A stretch of DNA of 33,817 bases from a virus. Position numbers and translations under genes: made by a program. The notes beneath the pieces are model-generated. The model saw only the letters and a program-made list of their open reading frames with translations, was not told the origin of the DNA and did no database searches. How positions within the stretch are numbered: position 1 is the first letter of the stretch; each line of letters opens with the position of its first letter. Positions 17,113-24,799 of this stretch are shown here, in pieces. The DNA lies in the IMG/VR virus record IMGVR_UViG_3300044301_004261, positions 1-33,817 of that record. One strand, given 5' to 3'.

Positions 17113-19770
17113 TTATTTATCCTCACGATAAGGCACACGACCCAGCGGTGTACCAAGAGAAGCAACACTAGCGTCGAAGGCAAAGGCCGCAAGACGTATT
17201 CGCCCTAATTCTGGCCAATAAGGAGTTGAGTAAACTCCGTCGGCTGACGGTGGTGTGTCTGTCGAAAAATCTCGAATTGATTCAAGTAGTTTAGTAAATT
17301 CATGGTAATTACGTGGACGTGAATCACTCAGATTAGGATCCATCATACTAAGAAGAGAATCCATTATACTATCAGAAGATGCGGGATCTAACCCTGAGAC
17401 TTCCTCTTCTGTAAAGGCCAACGCATGCCTTGCTAACTGTATCATATCGACGGGGTATAATTTCATAAGCGCCGCAATGTCACCATCACTTGTTGGGGGA
17501 AACCCTATCACCGAATCTGGATCAGCCGTGTCTGTAGTAGATACTACTTGCGCATTGGCGTAAGGTGTAACAAAGCCCAACAACTCAATTTCAAAAGCCC
17601 ACGAAGTTACATTTTCAAGGTTTACCGGTATCTGGCGCCAAAATAACCGAGGCTCATGATATCGAGAGATATTAAATTTTGCTTTATTTGCTACATCAGC
17701 GACTACGTTAGACTCGTCATCAGTACCAACGAGCCTTAAATTGCGCATGGTGTGTACTGGTTCATGCTCACCATTCTTAAAAATTCTAACCGTTGCTAAC
17801 CCGTCCCACGCATCCTTTAAACCGACATAAAGTGTACGAATATTTGTTGGTGTTAATCCATATTTAGACGAATAAATCCAATTAGATCGGTAACGAATAC
17901 GTCTTGGAGGCGCATACCAATCTGTCGTTTGATGGTCTAAAACAAAAACTCGATGTAAATCCGTGGAAGCTGTTGTTCCCGTCTTATCCTGCGGGTCTTT
18001 ATATGAAATTTCAACACCACGCTCTCTTATATAGTCACTACCAATAGCAAATACATGTCGAAACGTATCAGTAGATACACAAATATCAGACAAATGAATT
18101 TGTAACGTTTGTCGTCGCCAATACTTACCATCGAAACAAAAAATTAAATTGTTATGCCTTGACCCTTTTTCAGACAAAACACAACGGTACTCACCTGTAT
18201 TTGGATCAACCACGGCAGACGCGAGATTAATTCGACCCTTATTTACGTCAGACTTAAAAATTTTATCTATCGGCGCACTTAAGCGAGTGATACTCCCAAA
18301 CTGTTTCATGCCGTAAAAACCGTCACGACTCAACCAAATAAGCGTACCATCTTTAAGGGCCGTTATCGTTTGGGGCGCACTACAACCAATGCCAAGTGAA
18401 ATTGGTTGGGGAGTCATGAAATCATCGCCAACTGCAAACATTGATTGCTCTGTGAAGGCAATAAGAACGCCGTTGTGCGAAACCAAGCCAGTAATTTCAG
18501 CACCACCAGCATCAGGATAAATGTAATCGTCTACGAGAAAGGTTCCCGGAAACCCTGGCTCTGACCGACGAACCATGCCAGGTTCACCCTCTATATTACC
18601 AATAATTAGTCGCCCCTGATGAGAGCACATTATATGAAAAACAGGGGTGCTTACAGTCTCAACCCACTCTGAACTAAGTTCACTGTCAGACTTGTTATCA
18701 TCGTACATGAAAGCTTTTGTCCCTGGTACGCGAGCAACAAAACGTGGGGTGTTGTCTACATGCCTCGTGTCAGGTGTCCGAAAAATTCTAATTGCTGCTG
18801 TGTGTTCCGGTGCTTTACCGCTGAAGGAAACTAAAAACCGGCGTGTCAGATCATCAATCTCTGATCCGTCTGGTTGCAGATATTGAGTGTTTTGTCCTGA
18901 GTATTTTCTTAATGAAATTACATCCCCGTCTACGTTGTGGACGGCTTCGTAGGGATAAGCCTGGGCTGCTTTGGTGGAGACTGATTCACTACGATAAGAA
19001 AACTCTGAGAGGTTTCCGTGCCGATCCTCGAATTGAAAATAGTAATACCACTGACCATCTAGAAGAGATCCCTTCCGGCCTGTAAGCGTATCTCCTGGCG
19101 TACCGATACGGCCTGGAAACGAATAACCTAATGAGTTTGGGTAATAGTTATCTACTTCATCAGCTTCTGCCTGAGACGGACCACTCAGCATTGGTGTTGA
19201 TGGGCGCTGCGTATAACCTAAAGGATCAACAGAACCGTCATAGGAAATAATTTTGGCGTGATCAATTCCGTTTGTAAAAATTACCTGATTGTTAATGACC
19301 ACATATTGATCGGGGAATCTCGGTGAGATTTTACTCGCTAAGCCCGATACGATCGCTTCATCTTCTTCGCCCGATTCACCACGAAAGCGATAAATTTTGT
19401 CGCCGAATCGATAGTACAATGTATCCGCTGAACCATTTAATAGTTGAGCGTAAAAAATACTGTGGGGTCTAGCTGTCTTAAAGTACTTCGGAACAACACC
19501 CGATAATTTGAAATCGACAACAGATAAGTCTAATAAACTACTATCAACCAAGTCCTCTGCGGACAGGCCCAGGCGGGGTGTCTCATCAATCTTATGTTCT
19601 TCTTTAATTCGAAGGATTGATGGACCAACAATACTTTTGACCGTATCGTGCTCATCCAGTTCAAGATTCTCAACAAACCAAGCAAGAGCCGAAGGAGAAA
19701 AAATCCTCCGACCCTCACCAGGTGGAATTATAACTGCATTTGTTGCTTGATGTTTCGGTCCCGACACCAC
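17113..19770 (-). CDS. Beta-propeller tail nozzle-like protein, 885 aa
   Basis: The start is GTG at 19770 with a second GTG codon directly after it. AAGGGG sits 2 bases before the first and 5 before the second, so either could be used. Residues about 380-500 carry repeated propeller-like units: HQGRLIIGNIEGEPGMVRRS, GLVSHNGVLIAFTEQSMFAV, ISLGIGCSAPQTITALKDG, TLIWLSRDGFYGMKQFG. The 'x-L-I-x-F-T-E-x-S-M-F' to 'G-C-x-A-P-x-T-I' to 'L-S-R-D-G-F-Y' series is common in phage tail nozzle or 'tail tubular B' type proteins (T7 gp12 is a propeller-bearing nozzle of 794 aa). Downstream parts are beta-rich (LYVGLKDAWDGLATVRIF). It follows the adaptor-like gene and a small gene and precedes the appendage genes, as expected for a short-tail nozzle. 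Confidence 0.6.
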   Translation of the reverse strand: MVSGPKHQATNAVIIPPGEGRRIFSPSALAWFVENLELDEHDTVKSIVGPSILRIKEEHKIDETPRLGLSAEDLVDSSLLDLSVVDFKLSGVVPKYFKTARPHSIFYAQLLNGSADTLYYRFGDKIYRFRGESGEEDEAIVSGLASKISPRFPDQYVVINNQVIFTNGIDHAKIISYDGSVDPLGYTQRPSTPMLSGPSQAEADEVDNYYPNSLGYSFPGRIGTPGDTLTGRKGSLLDGQWYYYFQFEDRHGNLSEFSYRSESVSTKAAQAYPYEAVHNVDGDVISLRKYSGQNTQYLQPDGSEIDDLTRRFLVSFSGKAPEHTAAIRIFRTPDTRHVDNTPRFVARVPGTKAFMYDDNKSDSELSSEWVETVSTPVFHIMCSHQGRLIIGNIEGEPGMVRRSEPGFPGTFLVDDYIYPDAGGAEITGLVSHNGVLIAFTEQSMFAVGDDFMTPQPISLGIGCSAPQTITALKDGTLIWLSRDGFYGMKQFGSITRLSAPIDKIFKSDVNKGRINLASAVVDPNTGEYRCVLSEKGSRHNNLIFCFDGKYWRRQTLQIHLSDICVSTDTFRHVFAIGSDYIRERGVEISYKDPQDKTGTTASTDLHRVFVLDHQTTDWYAPPRRIRYRSNWIYSSKYGLTPTNIRTLYVGLKDAWDGLATVRIFKNGEHEPVHTMRNLRLVGTDDESNVVADVANKAKFNISRYHEPRLFWRQIPVNLENVTSWAFEIELLGFVTPYANAQVVSTTDTADPDSVIGFPPTSDGDIAALMKLYPVDMIQLARHALAFTEEEVSGLDPASSDSIMDSLLSMMDPNLSDSRPRNYHEFTKLLESIRDFSTDTPPSADGVYSTPYWPELGRIRLAAFAFDASVASLGTPLGRVPYREDK

Positions 19771-19779
19771 AACCCCTTA

Positions 19780-20286
19780 CTATGCGGTGATCTCGTATTC
19801 CTTGTTCTTCCAAGAACTAGAAAGCTTAGACTTAATTGACTCTGAACCCTTCAAACCAGGGACGGATTTCAAAACACGAGACTGCCACGACATGAATTTC
19901 TCACCCTCCCATGGCGCAGGAATGACGTAAACAGTTGACTCATGCTTGATTCGAGCCTGCTCAGGATCTTCAAACTCAACGTCCAAGGAATCATCACGAA
20001 GGATCGCTTGAGGTGGTATCCAACCAACTTGGTCTTCATCATACACCCAACCAACTGGCATCCAGTCATGGATTGTACGATGCTCAACATGACCACTTAC
20101 GTGCTCAACACCATTCTTGGTCATCAAAGTACCACTCCAGTCTTCTGCCGTGGCTGATGATGACAACACAGAAACCAACAAAGCTTCTTCGTATTGATTA
20201 ACCAACGTGAGTCGATAAAAGTTTGTTCCAACGGCTATGCGTGGAAGCGCTGTAAGTGTTGAGTATAGTTTTTTCTGCTCTGACAT
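19780..20286 (-). CDS. Hypothetical small virion protein, 168 aa
   Basis: The frame can be extended to a TTG at 20322, but ATG 20286 (MSEQKKLYSTLTALPRIAVG) has AGAGGT about 4 bases upstream and is the likely start. The N-terminal part is beta-rich (FYRLTLVNQYEEALLVSVLS). The middle has HVEHRTIHDWMPVGWVYDED and GWIPPQAILRDDSL. The C-terminus is helical and basic (SWQSRVLKSVPGLKGSESIK). No known family or catalytic pattern recognised. It lies between the adaptor-like and nozzle-like genes, so a head-tail joining or tail-completion role is plausible. The 45-base leader holds a small hairpin, TCCC-GTAA-GGGA, with a GNRA-type loop. Confidence 0.55.
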   Translation of the reverse strand: MSEQKKLYSTLTALPRIAVGTNFYRLTLVNQYEEALLVSVLSSSATAEDWSGTLMTKNGVEHVSGHVEHRTIHDWMPVGWVYDEDQVGWIPPQAILRDDSLDVEFEDPEQARIKHESTVYVIPAPWEGEKFMSWQSRVLKSVPGLKGSESIKSKLSSSWKNKEYEITA

Positions 20287-20331
20287 TTTTACCTCTTGTT
20301 GTTCTTCCCTTACGGGAGCCAAACCAAATTA

Positions 20332-22233
20332 TTAATCATCTAGTGGGAGCGAACCAAATGTACCATATCGAGTGCGCCCACGGTAGCCTGTAAATGGTAC
20401 AGGTTCTACAACACCACCAGTATTCGCATATCTCTCTCGATACAACTTTACCAATTCCTGGTAACGATCTAAGTGTGCTTGGGCGCTTGCCTGGTCGTTA
20501 CCATCATGAAGACTCACGTAATACAATGCCAGTTCGATCAAAGAAGAAACAGCATCACGCTGTATCGGTGCTGTATCTTGATCATCGATAAACTTCTTCG
20601 GTAAACGCAGCACACGTAGATCCAACTCATACAGATCATTCTGATGCGGATAACACTTAAAGGCATAGTACCCGGTACTATGTTTTAGTGGTCGATGATA
20701 GTCGTATTGTTGACTACCGTTCCAAAAAATTACCGCCCCACCGTTAGATTGGAATATGCTCTTAGCCTCGGAATTATTCGTAATTGAATATGGTATGGAA
20801 ACACCGGAGCCCGCATAGATTCTGGAATCGTATATATATTGGTTGTATGTTGGTTCTACCTCACACAAAAGATAAAATCTTTCGTTAGTCTCGATTGGAA
20901 ACGCACCTGCATCACGAACGGGTTTATTCTCTTCCAAGACAGCGACGTAATAACGAATTCGTAAACCACTTTTCTTGTAACGAACATAGGTATCGTCCGA
21001 AAAACCTAAAATACCGTCAACGTTAGGTGCGGCAATCATTATATTCCCGACAAACGAATTATCTGCACCACGGTTGTCGATGATACTCACAGGTGATGGG
21101 GCGCTTTCCCACTGAGGATCTGGTATACCGGAATAATGAAGCTGTTCTGCGTCAGTCGTAGATCCCATAGGATCAAGATTTGGATCAGCATAAGACCATA
21201 GCAAATCGTCGTTTTGTGGCGAACCGTCAATTTCTCGCGCCCCACCAAACTCCATTAAGTCCTCATAGCCTGTACTCACACTATTAAAGCCTGGAGCAAC
21301 GCCGGGGGCTTTTTGTCGTTCAAAATCTCTTCGACCCCAAACATATGTGTAACAAATAGCAAACCGGCCCCGAGGAAGACCTGATGCCCCCATGCTTTTA
21401 GTTAACCAATTATATTCCTTTGGGAACGACCCCTTATCGCCAGGATCACCCATAACGTTGTGGAGAAATGGTGCCTCCGTTGGGGCCTGCATTTGAAAAT
21501 GCCTACCACGCCAAAAACGGTAGGGTCGCCCCGTTGAAGTACCCTTATAGTCATGCATATCTTGACGACTCGCGCCCGCAGTATCAATTTTCCAAACCTG
21601 TTGACGCGACTCGTCATAAATGACCGCAGGCTCTAAAACTTCCATCACGTCGTCACTGACAAAAAACTCAGGCTGAAAAATACGAAAGTCATAGATACAT
21701 CGTTTTTGTCCGTCCATCGGTGAAGATACCGGTCTATCCAATGTACAGTAGTAATGAAGCTTCCTAACTTGTACGTCATCCACCATAACGATTTCATGTT
21801 TGCAGAAAAACTCAACGCATTGACGACGCTGAACATGGTTAGTTACTATATTCGTTAATTCAATATGCATGATGCCATCATGCTCACGAGTAACGATAGG
21901 TCTCCAGGTAGTTAAGCTGTCCGAGAATGCAATTGGTGTATCTTTCTCTTTACAGAAAAATTCGATAACCCTTGTATCAACGGTATTATCGTCATCCATC
22001 TTACCATTAGCAACTTTGGCCCTTGCCGCCACAGTTGAATTAGTGCTTACAGTGTCGGGGTTGAGAAAAATATGTTCTTCGTCTGGAACAAGTGCCTCAG
22101 GAACCTCACCTGCAAGCCTATCAAGCGCAATATTTAACGTTTTACGTATGCGATCATCTTGGGTCTTACCTGTCGAATCCCACGAACGTAAAGCCAATAA
22201 CGTTTCTCTAAGCGACTTAAGTGAAGTATCCAA
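20332..22233 (-). CDS. Head-tail adaptor-like protein, 633 aa
   Basis: The start is TTG at 22233; an in-frame TAG lies five codons upstream, so no other start is possible. GGAG sits about 6 bases before it. The N-terminus is helical (SLKSLRETLLALRSWDSTGK, then DDRIRKTLNIALDRLAGEVP). The C-terminus returns to helices: DAVSSLIELALYYVSLHDGN near residue 561, then AQAHLDRYQELVKLYRERY. Between them is a long beta-rich region (about residues 85-530). Helical ends that pack together around an inserted beta region are what I would expect of T7 gp11 / P22 gp4-type adaptors that sit under the portal. It is the first large gene after capsid and decoration genes, which fits. It is much longer than T7 gp11 (196 aa), so the insertion probably forms extra tail structure. 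Adaptor assignment is inference. Confidence 0.45.
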   Translation of the reverse strand: MDTSLKSLRETLLALRSWDSTGKTQDDRIRKTLNIALDRLAGEVPEALVPDEEHIFLNPDTVSTNSTVAARAKVANGKMDDDNTVDTRVIEFFCKEKDTPIAFSDSLTTWRPIVTREHDGIMHIELTNIVTNHVQRRQCVEFFCKHEIVMVDDVQVRKLHYYCTLDRPVSSPMDGQKRCIYDFRIFQPEFFVSDDVMEVLEPAVIYDESRQQVWKIDTAGASRQDMHDYKGTSTGRPYRFWRGRHFQMQAPTEAPFLHNVMGDPGDKGSFPKEYNWLTKSMGASGLPRGRFAICYTYVWGRRDFERQKAPGVAPGFNSVSTGYEDLMEFGGAREIDGSPQNDDLLWSYADPNLDPMGSTTDAEQLHYSGIPDPQWESAPSPVSIIDNRGADNSFVGNIMIAAPNVDGILGFSDDTYVRYKKSGLRIRYYVAVLEENKPVRDAGAFPIETNERFYLLCEVEPTYNQYIYDSRIYAGSGVSIPYSITNNSEAKSIFQSNGGAVIFWNGSQQYDYHRPLKHSTGYYAFKCYPHQNDLYELDLRVLRLPKKFIDDQDTAPIQRDAVSSLIELALYYVSLHDGNDQASAQAHLDRYQELVKLYRERYANTGGVVEPVPFTGYRGRTRYGTFGSLPLDD

Positions 22234-22237
22234 ACCA

Positions 22238-22275
22238 ACTCCAAGCTACAAAAGGAGTGTAGCTTAAAACTACAC
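22238..22275 (-). promoter_or_regulatory. Leader with mutually exclusive hairpins before the TTG start
   Basis: On the minus-strand RNA, GTGTAG (22275-22270) pairs with CTACAC (22262-22257). Alternatively AAGCTAC (22265-22259) pairs with GTAGCTT (22249-22243) in a perfect 7-bp stem with a 9-base loop. The loop contains ACTCC (22258-22254), the exact complement of the SD-containing GGAGT (22242-22238). The first two stems overlap and exclude each other, and an ACTCC:GGAGT pairing would hide the SD. The layout looks like a translational switch or attenuator for the adaptor-like gene. Confidence 0.4.
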
Positions 22276-22279
22276 CACA

Positions 22280-22293
22280 TAAGTGTATCACGT
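22280..22293 (-). repeat. 14-base intergenic motif, copy 2
   Basis: Minus strand ACGTGATACACTTA, 9 bases after the stop of the 186-aa decoration-like gene and just before the leader hairpins of the adaptor-like gene. It is identical to the copy at 22924-22937. Confidence 0.6.
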
Positions 22294-22302
22294 AACCAAA
22301 AG

Positions 22303-22863
22303 CTATGGCAGACGAAGCAAGACGTGAGCGTAGTTAGTCACTGTTTTGTCTTTGTCCTCAAGAGCAATACCGATTTGATTTTGAGGTGCTGTGTCGGTCG
22401 CCACATTACCTGTAGTACCATCAGCAGAAAGAGCATCACCATCTGAACAAGATGCAGCAGCCACAAAGCAGACACCCTGCTTTATGATCCAACCATACTT
22501 ACCATCACCAATGTCATGGTCAGAAATACCGGCCAACTGCATCGGATGATGATCGTTTACAGTGTTTCCTTTGACATGAAATGGTAGGGCTTTACCGGTA
22601 ATTGCCGCACCATCTGCATCAGTTGCTAACGTCGTATAATCATACGCCAAAAGATGACCTTTGGTTACATCGCCCACCGCTTTAACAAAGATCCAAGTAC
22701 GGTTTCCCTTACCTAACCAAGTGCTTGCAGTAACGTCAGAACTAACCCCGGTAAGATTAGATTCAACTTCTTCAGATGGTTCAATATAAACCGTACCAAG
22801 AGCATAGACTTCATCATCATAAACGCTTGATAGTGGATCAGTTTTAGTCGCTAGCAAAGACAT
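22303..22863 (-). CDS. Putative head decoration protein, 186 aa (paralogue B)
   Basis: The frame is open to 22941, but that stretch contains a terminator hairpin. ATG 22863 (MSLLATKTDPLSSVYDDEVY) has AGGA 8 bases upstream and is chosen. The protein is beta-rich and Gly/Asp-rich. It aligns by eye with the 184-aa product encoded just upstream: YALGTVYIE with YPVGTIRVE, GNRTWIFVKA with GDRTWLFVKA, GISDHDI...YGWIIKQGVCFV with GIAQNAI...YGWVVIRGQCVV, and SADGTTGNVATD with DTNGSSGDDGQCD. Position directly after the major capsid gene and the small beta-rich build suggest a shell-stabilising or decoration protein. The equivalent Cys in both copies (QGVCF, RGQCV) may be structural. Tail-side roles cannot be excluded. 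Confidence 0.55.
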   Translation of the reverse strand: MSLLATKTDPLSSVYDDEVYALGTVYIEPSEEVESNLTGVSSDVTASTWLGKGNRTWIFVKAVGDVTKGHLLAYDYTTLATDADGAAITGKALPFHVKGNTVNDHHPMQLAGISDHDIGDGKYGWIIKQGVCFVAAASCSDGDALSADGTTGNVATDTAPQNQIGIALEDKDKTVTNYAHVLLRLP

Positions 22864-22891
22864 GATAATTCCTGTAATAAAAACTGTTATG

Positions 22892-22924
22892 AAAAGGGGG
22901 CGTAACCCGAAAGCCACGCCCCCT
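22892..22924 (-). terminator. Intrinsic terminator between the decoration paralogues
   Basis: The minus strand has AGGGGGCGT (22924-22916), a 12-base loop and ACGCCCCCT (22903-22895), a perfect 9-bp GC-rich stem, followed by a run of T (TTTTC, including 22895-22892). It lies 28 bases before the ATG of the 186-aa gene. It should reduce read-through from the capsid and first decoration gene into the tail genes. Confidence 0.65.
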
Positions 22925-22937
22925 AAGTGTATCACGT
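22924..22937 (-). repeat. 14-base intergenic motif, copy 1
   Basis: Minus strand ACGTGATACACTTA, 10 bases after the stop of the 184-aa gene and directly joined to the terminator stem. It is identical to 22280-22293. GTGATACACTTAGG faintly resembles phage RNA-polymerase promoters of the SP6 class (GTGACACTATAG), and TGATACACT can be read as an extended -10; neither reading is proven. Confidence 0.6.
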
Positions 22938-22947
22938 TCAATGTGAT

Positions 22948-23502
22948 TTACCTAATGCCCCATACATAAGCAGCCACTGTGCTTGCCACAGGAGTTCCCG
23001 TACCTGTGAGCGCTGTTGCAATGATCTCTCCAACCGTAGTCGAGTCATCGCACTGACCATCATCCCCAGAACTACCATTCGTATCGAGGTACTGACCAGC
23101 AGTAATGCCATCAGCACCCTTAACAACACACTGACCACGAATTACAACCCAACCATAGCTGTTGAGCGCAATAGCGTTTTGTGCGATGCCCCGGATGGTG
23201 TAGTCCTTGGCAGCGTCATCAGGCGTAGGCTTAACCACGAGTGGTGTGGCAATTGCGTTGTTGACAACACAATCATAAGCCTCAACCGCAACACCAGCCT
23301 TTACAAAGAGCCATGTTCGGTCTCCCTGCAAGCCCAATGAGGTGCCATCAGTATGCTCAGCAGCCGCAACCTCGTCAGCAGACTCCACTCGGATAGTTCC
23401 GACTGGGTACTGCTCTGTGGTATACGTTTGGCTAAATGAGCTTTTTGCATCTTCTCCATCGACGACGTTTCCGCCTCCGGTAAATTGATTTCCATATGCC
23501 AT
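22948..23502 (-). CDS. Putative head decoration protein, 184 aa (paralogue A)
   Basis: ATG 23502 has a near-perfect SD, AAGGAGGT, seven bases upstream, overlapping the capsid gene's TAA stop (TAAGGAGG). This implies strong translation coupled to the capsid gene. The protein is 184 aa, beta-rich and contains YPVGTIRVE, GDRTWLFVKAG, a central YGWVVIRGQCVVKGADGI and a Gly/Ser/Asp-rich loop (DTNGSSGDDGQ). It is clearly related to the 186-aa product of the next gene. High expression, tight coupling to the major capsid protein and small size suggest a capsid decoration or stabilising protein. Family name not certain. Confidence 0.6.
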   Translation of the reverse strand: MAYGNQFTGGGNVVDGEDAKSSFSQTYTTEQYPVGTIRVESADEVAAAEHTDGTSLGLQGDRTWLFVKAGVAVEAYDCVVNNAIATPLVVKPTPDDAAKDYTIRGIAQNAIALNSYGWVVIRGQCVVKGADGITAGQYLDTNGSSGDDGQCDDSTTVGEIIATALTGTGTPVASTVAAYVWGIR

Positions 23503-23513
23503 AATATACCTCC

Positions 23514-24590
23514 TTACAGGATCGTTTCACCGCCACCAGCAGCACAACCCTGAGCAGCCAATTTGGTGCAGATCATGTTGCCTTGCATGGCGAAGATAGC
23601 TGTTACGACATCTTGATCACCAACACGCTCCTTGAATTCCGAGATATTCGGGGCTTCAAGCATTGCAAACTCAAAGAAGTCTGTGTTGAGCATGTAAGTA
23701 ACACCAAGCGCAGGTCCATCAGAACCAAATGCTGTGGTGTCAGTACGATCAAGATCGATCGATGAATGAATTTCTGCCAACCCAATACTTAGGGCCAGAG
23801 AGTTTGTCTTGTCTGTCTTGTCTTGGTAGACATTGACACGAATGTTGTCACCACGAGTAAGTGACTCGTAGTTTGAATACGTATCATCATCCATCAAAAC
23901 CATGTCTGGTCCCTTACCGACACCACCCGAATAATGCGAGCACTTACGATAAAGTCGACGAAGCTTACCAATACCACCATCCGACATCGGCCCTGTAAGT
24001 GCTTCATACTGGTTTGCGTGGAAGTAACTAGCACTCTTCTTCACATTTTGAACTACGTCGCTTTGTGTTGCAAACGTTTGGAAGTCAAGAAGACCGTTAG
24101 TTACACCGGTTCCGATACCCGTTGAGTGGTTACCGTTAAGCGTAAGCATACCCAGCAATTCAGAAGTGTTGAACGCAAGACCACGACTCACACCCGTAAG
24201 CAGGAACTTGTTCAGGTCTGCCTTAGCAGCTTCCATAGCAGTTTGCGGATATTCTTCGATAAGACGAACAACAGCCAGCTTTCCACTGTTCTGGTTCAAT
24301 TCCTTCTTAGGAATGTTAATCGCCATAACCATACGATGAGGCTCAACCTCAAACTTACGGATTTGTTGACGACGGGTCATGTTCAACAGTTCGTCACCGA
24401 CGTAGACACCAACACCGCGAGCAGGAGCGCCACCAGAGAAGGAACGTTCAATCTTCGTTCCGCCTTCCATGGGCATACGTGCTTTCGAGTTAAGTGCTTC
24501 GAACAGTTCGTTGCTGCGAACAAATGAGTTTACTAGGGGTCCACGGAGATCCGCGAACGTAGTATTCAGCAATTCAGTACTGATAGACAT
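23514..24590 (-). CDS. Major capsid protein, HK97-fold-like, 358 aa
   Basis: ATG 24590 follows AAGTGAGAAC, a weak SD. The N-terminus MSISTELLNTTFADLRGPLV is helical. A basic region MTRRQQIRKFEVEPHRMVMA near residue 70 resembles the strand-rich E-loop/P-domain of coat proteins. Helical KADLNKFLLTGVSRGLAF follows, then aromatic MVLMDDDTYSNYESLTRGDN and the C-terminal GVTYMLNTDFFEFAMLEA, then DQDVVTAIFAMQGNMICTKL. The pattern 'x-L-N-T-x-F-F-x-F' plus 'G-N-x-I-C/T' near the end is typical of P22- or HK97-type coat proteins of about 340-430 aa. It is the first leftward gene, next to decoration genes, and is read from the divergent control region. No protease or N-terminal delta domain is evident, which fits a separate scaffold protein (encoded on the other strand). 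Confidence 0.75.
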   Translation of the reverse strand: MSISTELLNTTFADLRGPLVNSFVRSNELFEALNSKARMPMEGGTKIERSFSGGAPARGVGVYVGDELLNMTRRQQIRKFEVEPHRMVMAINIPKKELNQNSGKLAVVRLIEEYPQTAMEAAKADLNKFLLTGVSRGLAFNTSELLGMLTLNGNHSTGIGTGVTNGLLDFQTFATQSDVVQNVKKSASYFHANQYEALTGPMSDGGIGKLRRLYRKCSHYSGGVGKGPDMVLMDDDTYSNYESLTRGDNIRVNVYQDKTDKTNSLALSIGLAEIHSSIDLDRTDTTAFGSDGPALGVTYMLNTDFFEFAMLEAPNISEFKERVGDQDVVTAIFAMQGNMICTKLAAQGCAAGGGETIL

Positions 24591-24694
24591 TTTGTTCTCA
24601 CTTGAAATAAAATATTAAAAAAACACTTCGCCTGCCCGCGATGCAAAAACTGGACCCAAAGGGCTACCCAACACATCTAAATGGGTGCTCTTTC

Positions 24695-24723
24695 TGTATA
24701 CAACACAAAATAAAACGCTGCAA
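24695..24723 (-). promoter_or_regulatory. Candidate sigma70-like promoter for the capsid operon
   Basis: Minus strand TTGCAG (24723-24718), a 17-base spacer and TATACA (24700-24695), about 105 bases before the capsid ATG. The hexamers match consensus at 3 and 4 of 6 positions, with ideal spacing. Moderate match only. Confidence 0.35.
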
Positions 24724-24743
24724 GGCAGATATTTATATTACCA

Positions 24744-24775
24744 ACCAAAAATATTTGTAACTACCCAAAATATTT
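24744..24775. repeat. Near-direct repeat, possible operator
   Basis: ACCAAAAATATTT (24744-24756) and ACCCAAAATATTT (24763-24775) differ at one position, with a 19-base period, close to two helical turns. They sit just upstream of the terminase start in the divergent region and could bind a regulator cooperatively. Confidence 0.4.
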
Positions 24776-24799
24776 TCGCACCTACATGATCATGATACT

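Larger units (their letters stand above)
24591..24799. promoter_or_regulatory. Divergent control region between the capsid and terminase operons
   Basis: A 209-base AT-rich gap with no gene. It holds a candidate leftward promoter (24695-24723), a short inverted repeat ACCCA/TGGGT (24666-24670 and 24682-24686), and a near-direct repeat (24744-24756 and 24763-24775). The right end (TACTATG at the terminase start) has no clear SD. All structural transcription in both directions in this part of the window would start here. Confidence 0.55.

Noticed and set aside
8590-20305. 16-base exact repeat TACCTCTTGTTGTTCT at 8590-8605 and 20290-20305
   Set aside because: One copy is the coding start of the giant gene, the other an SD leader. 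Given SD content and Gln/Glu codons, chance explains it well enough.
20287-20322. Upstream TTG start for the 168-aa gene
   Set aside because: The region is the leader of ATG 20286 and contains its SD (AGAGGT) and a small hairpin. The TTG has no SD.
22864-22941. N-terminal extension of the 186-aa decoration-like gene, with an apparent hydrophobic leader
   Set aside because: This stretch contains the terminator hairpin and a leader. ATG 22863 has AGGA in place, and the paralogue has no such extension.
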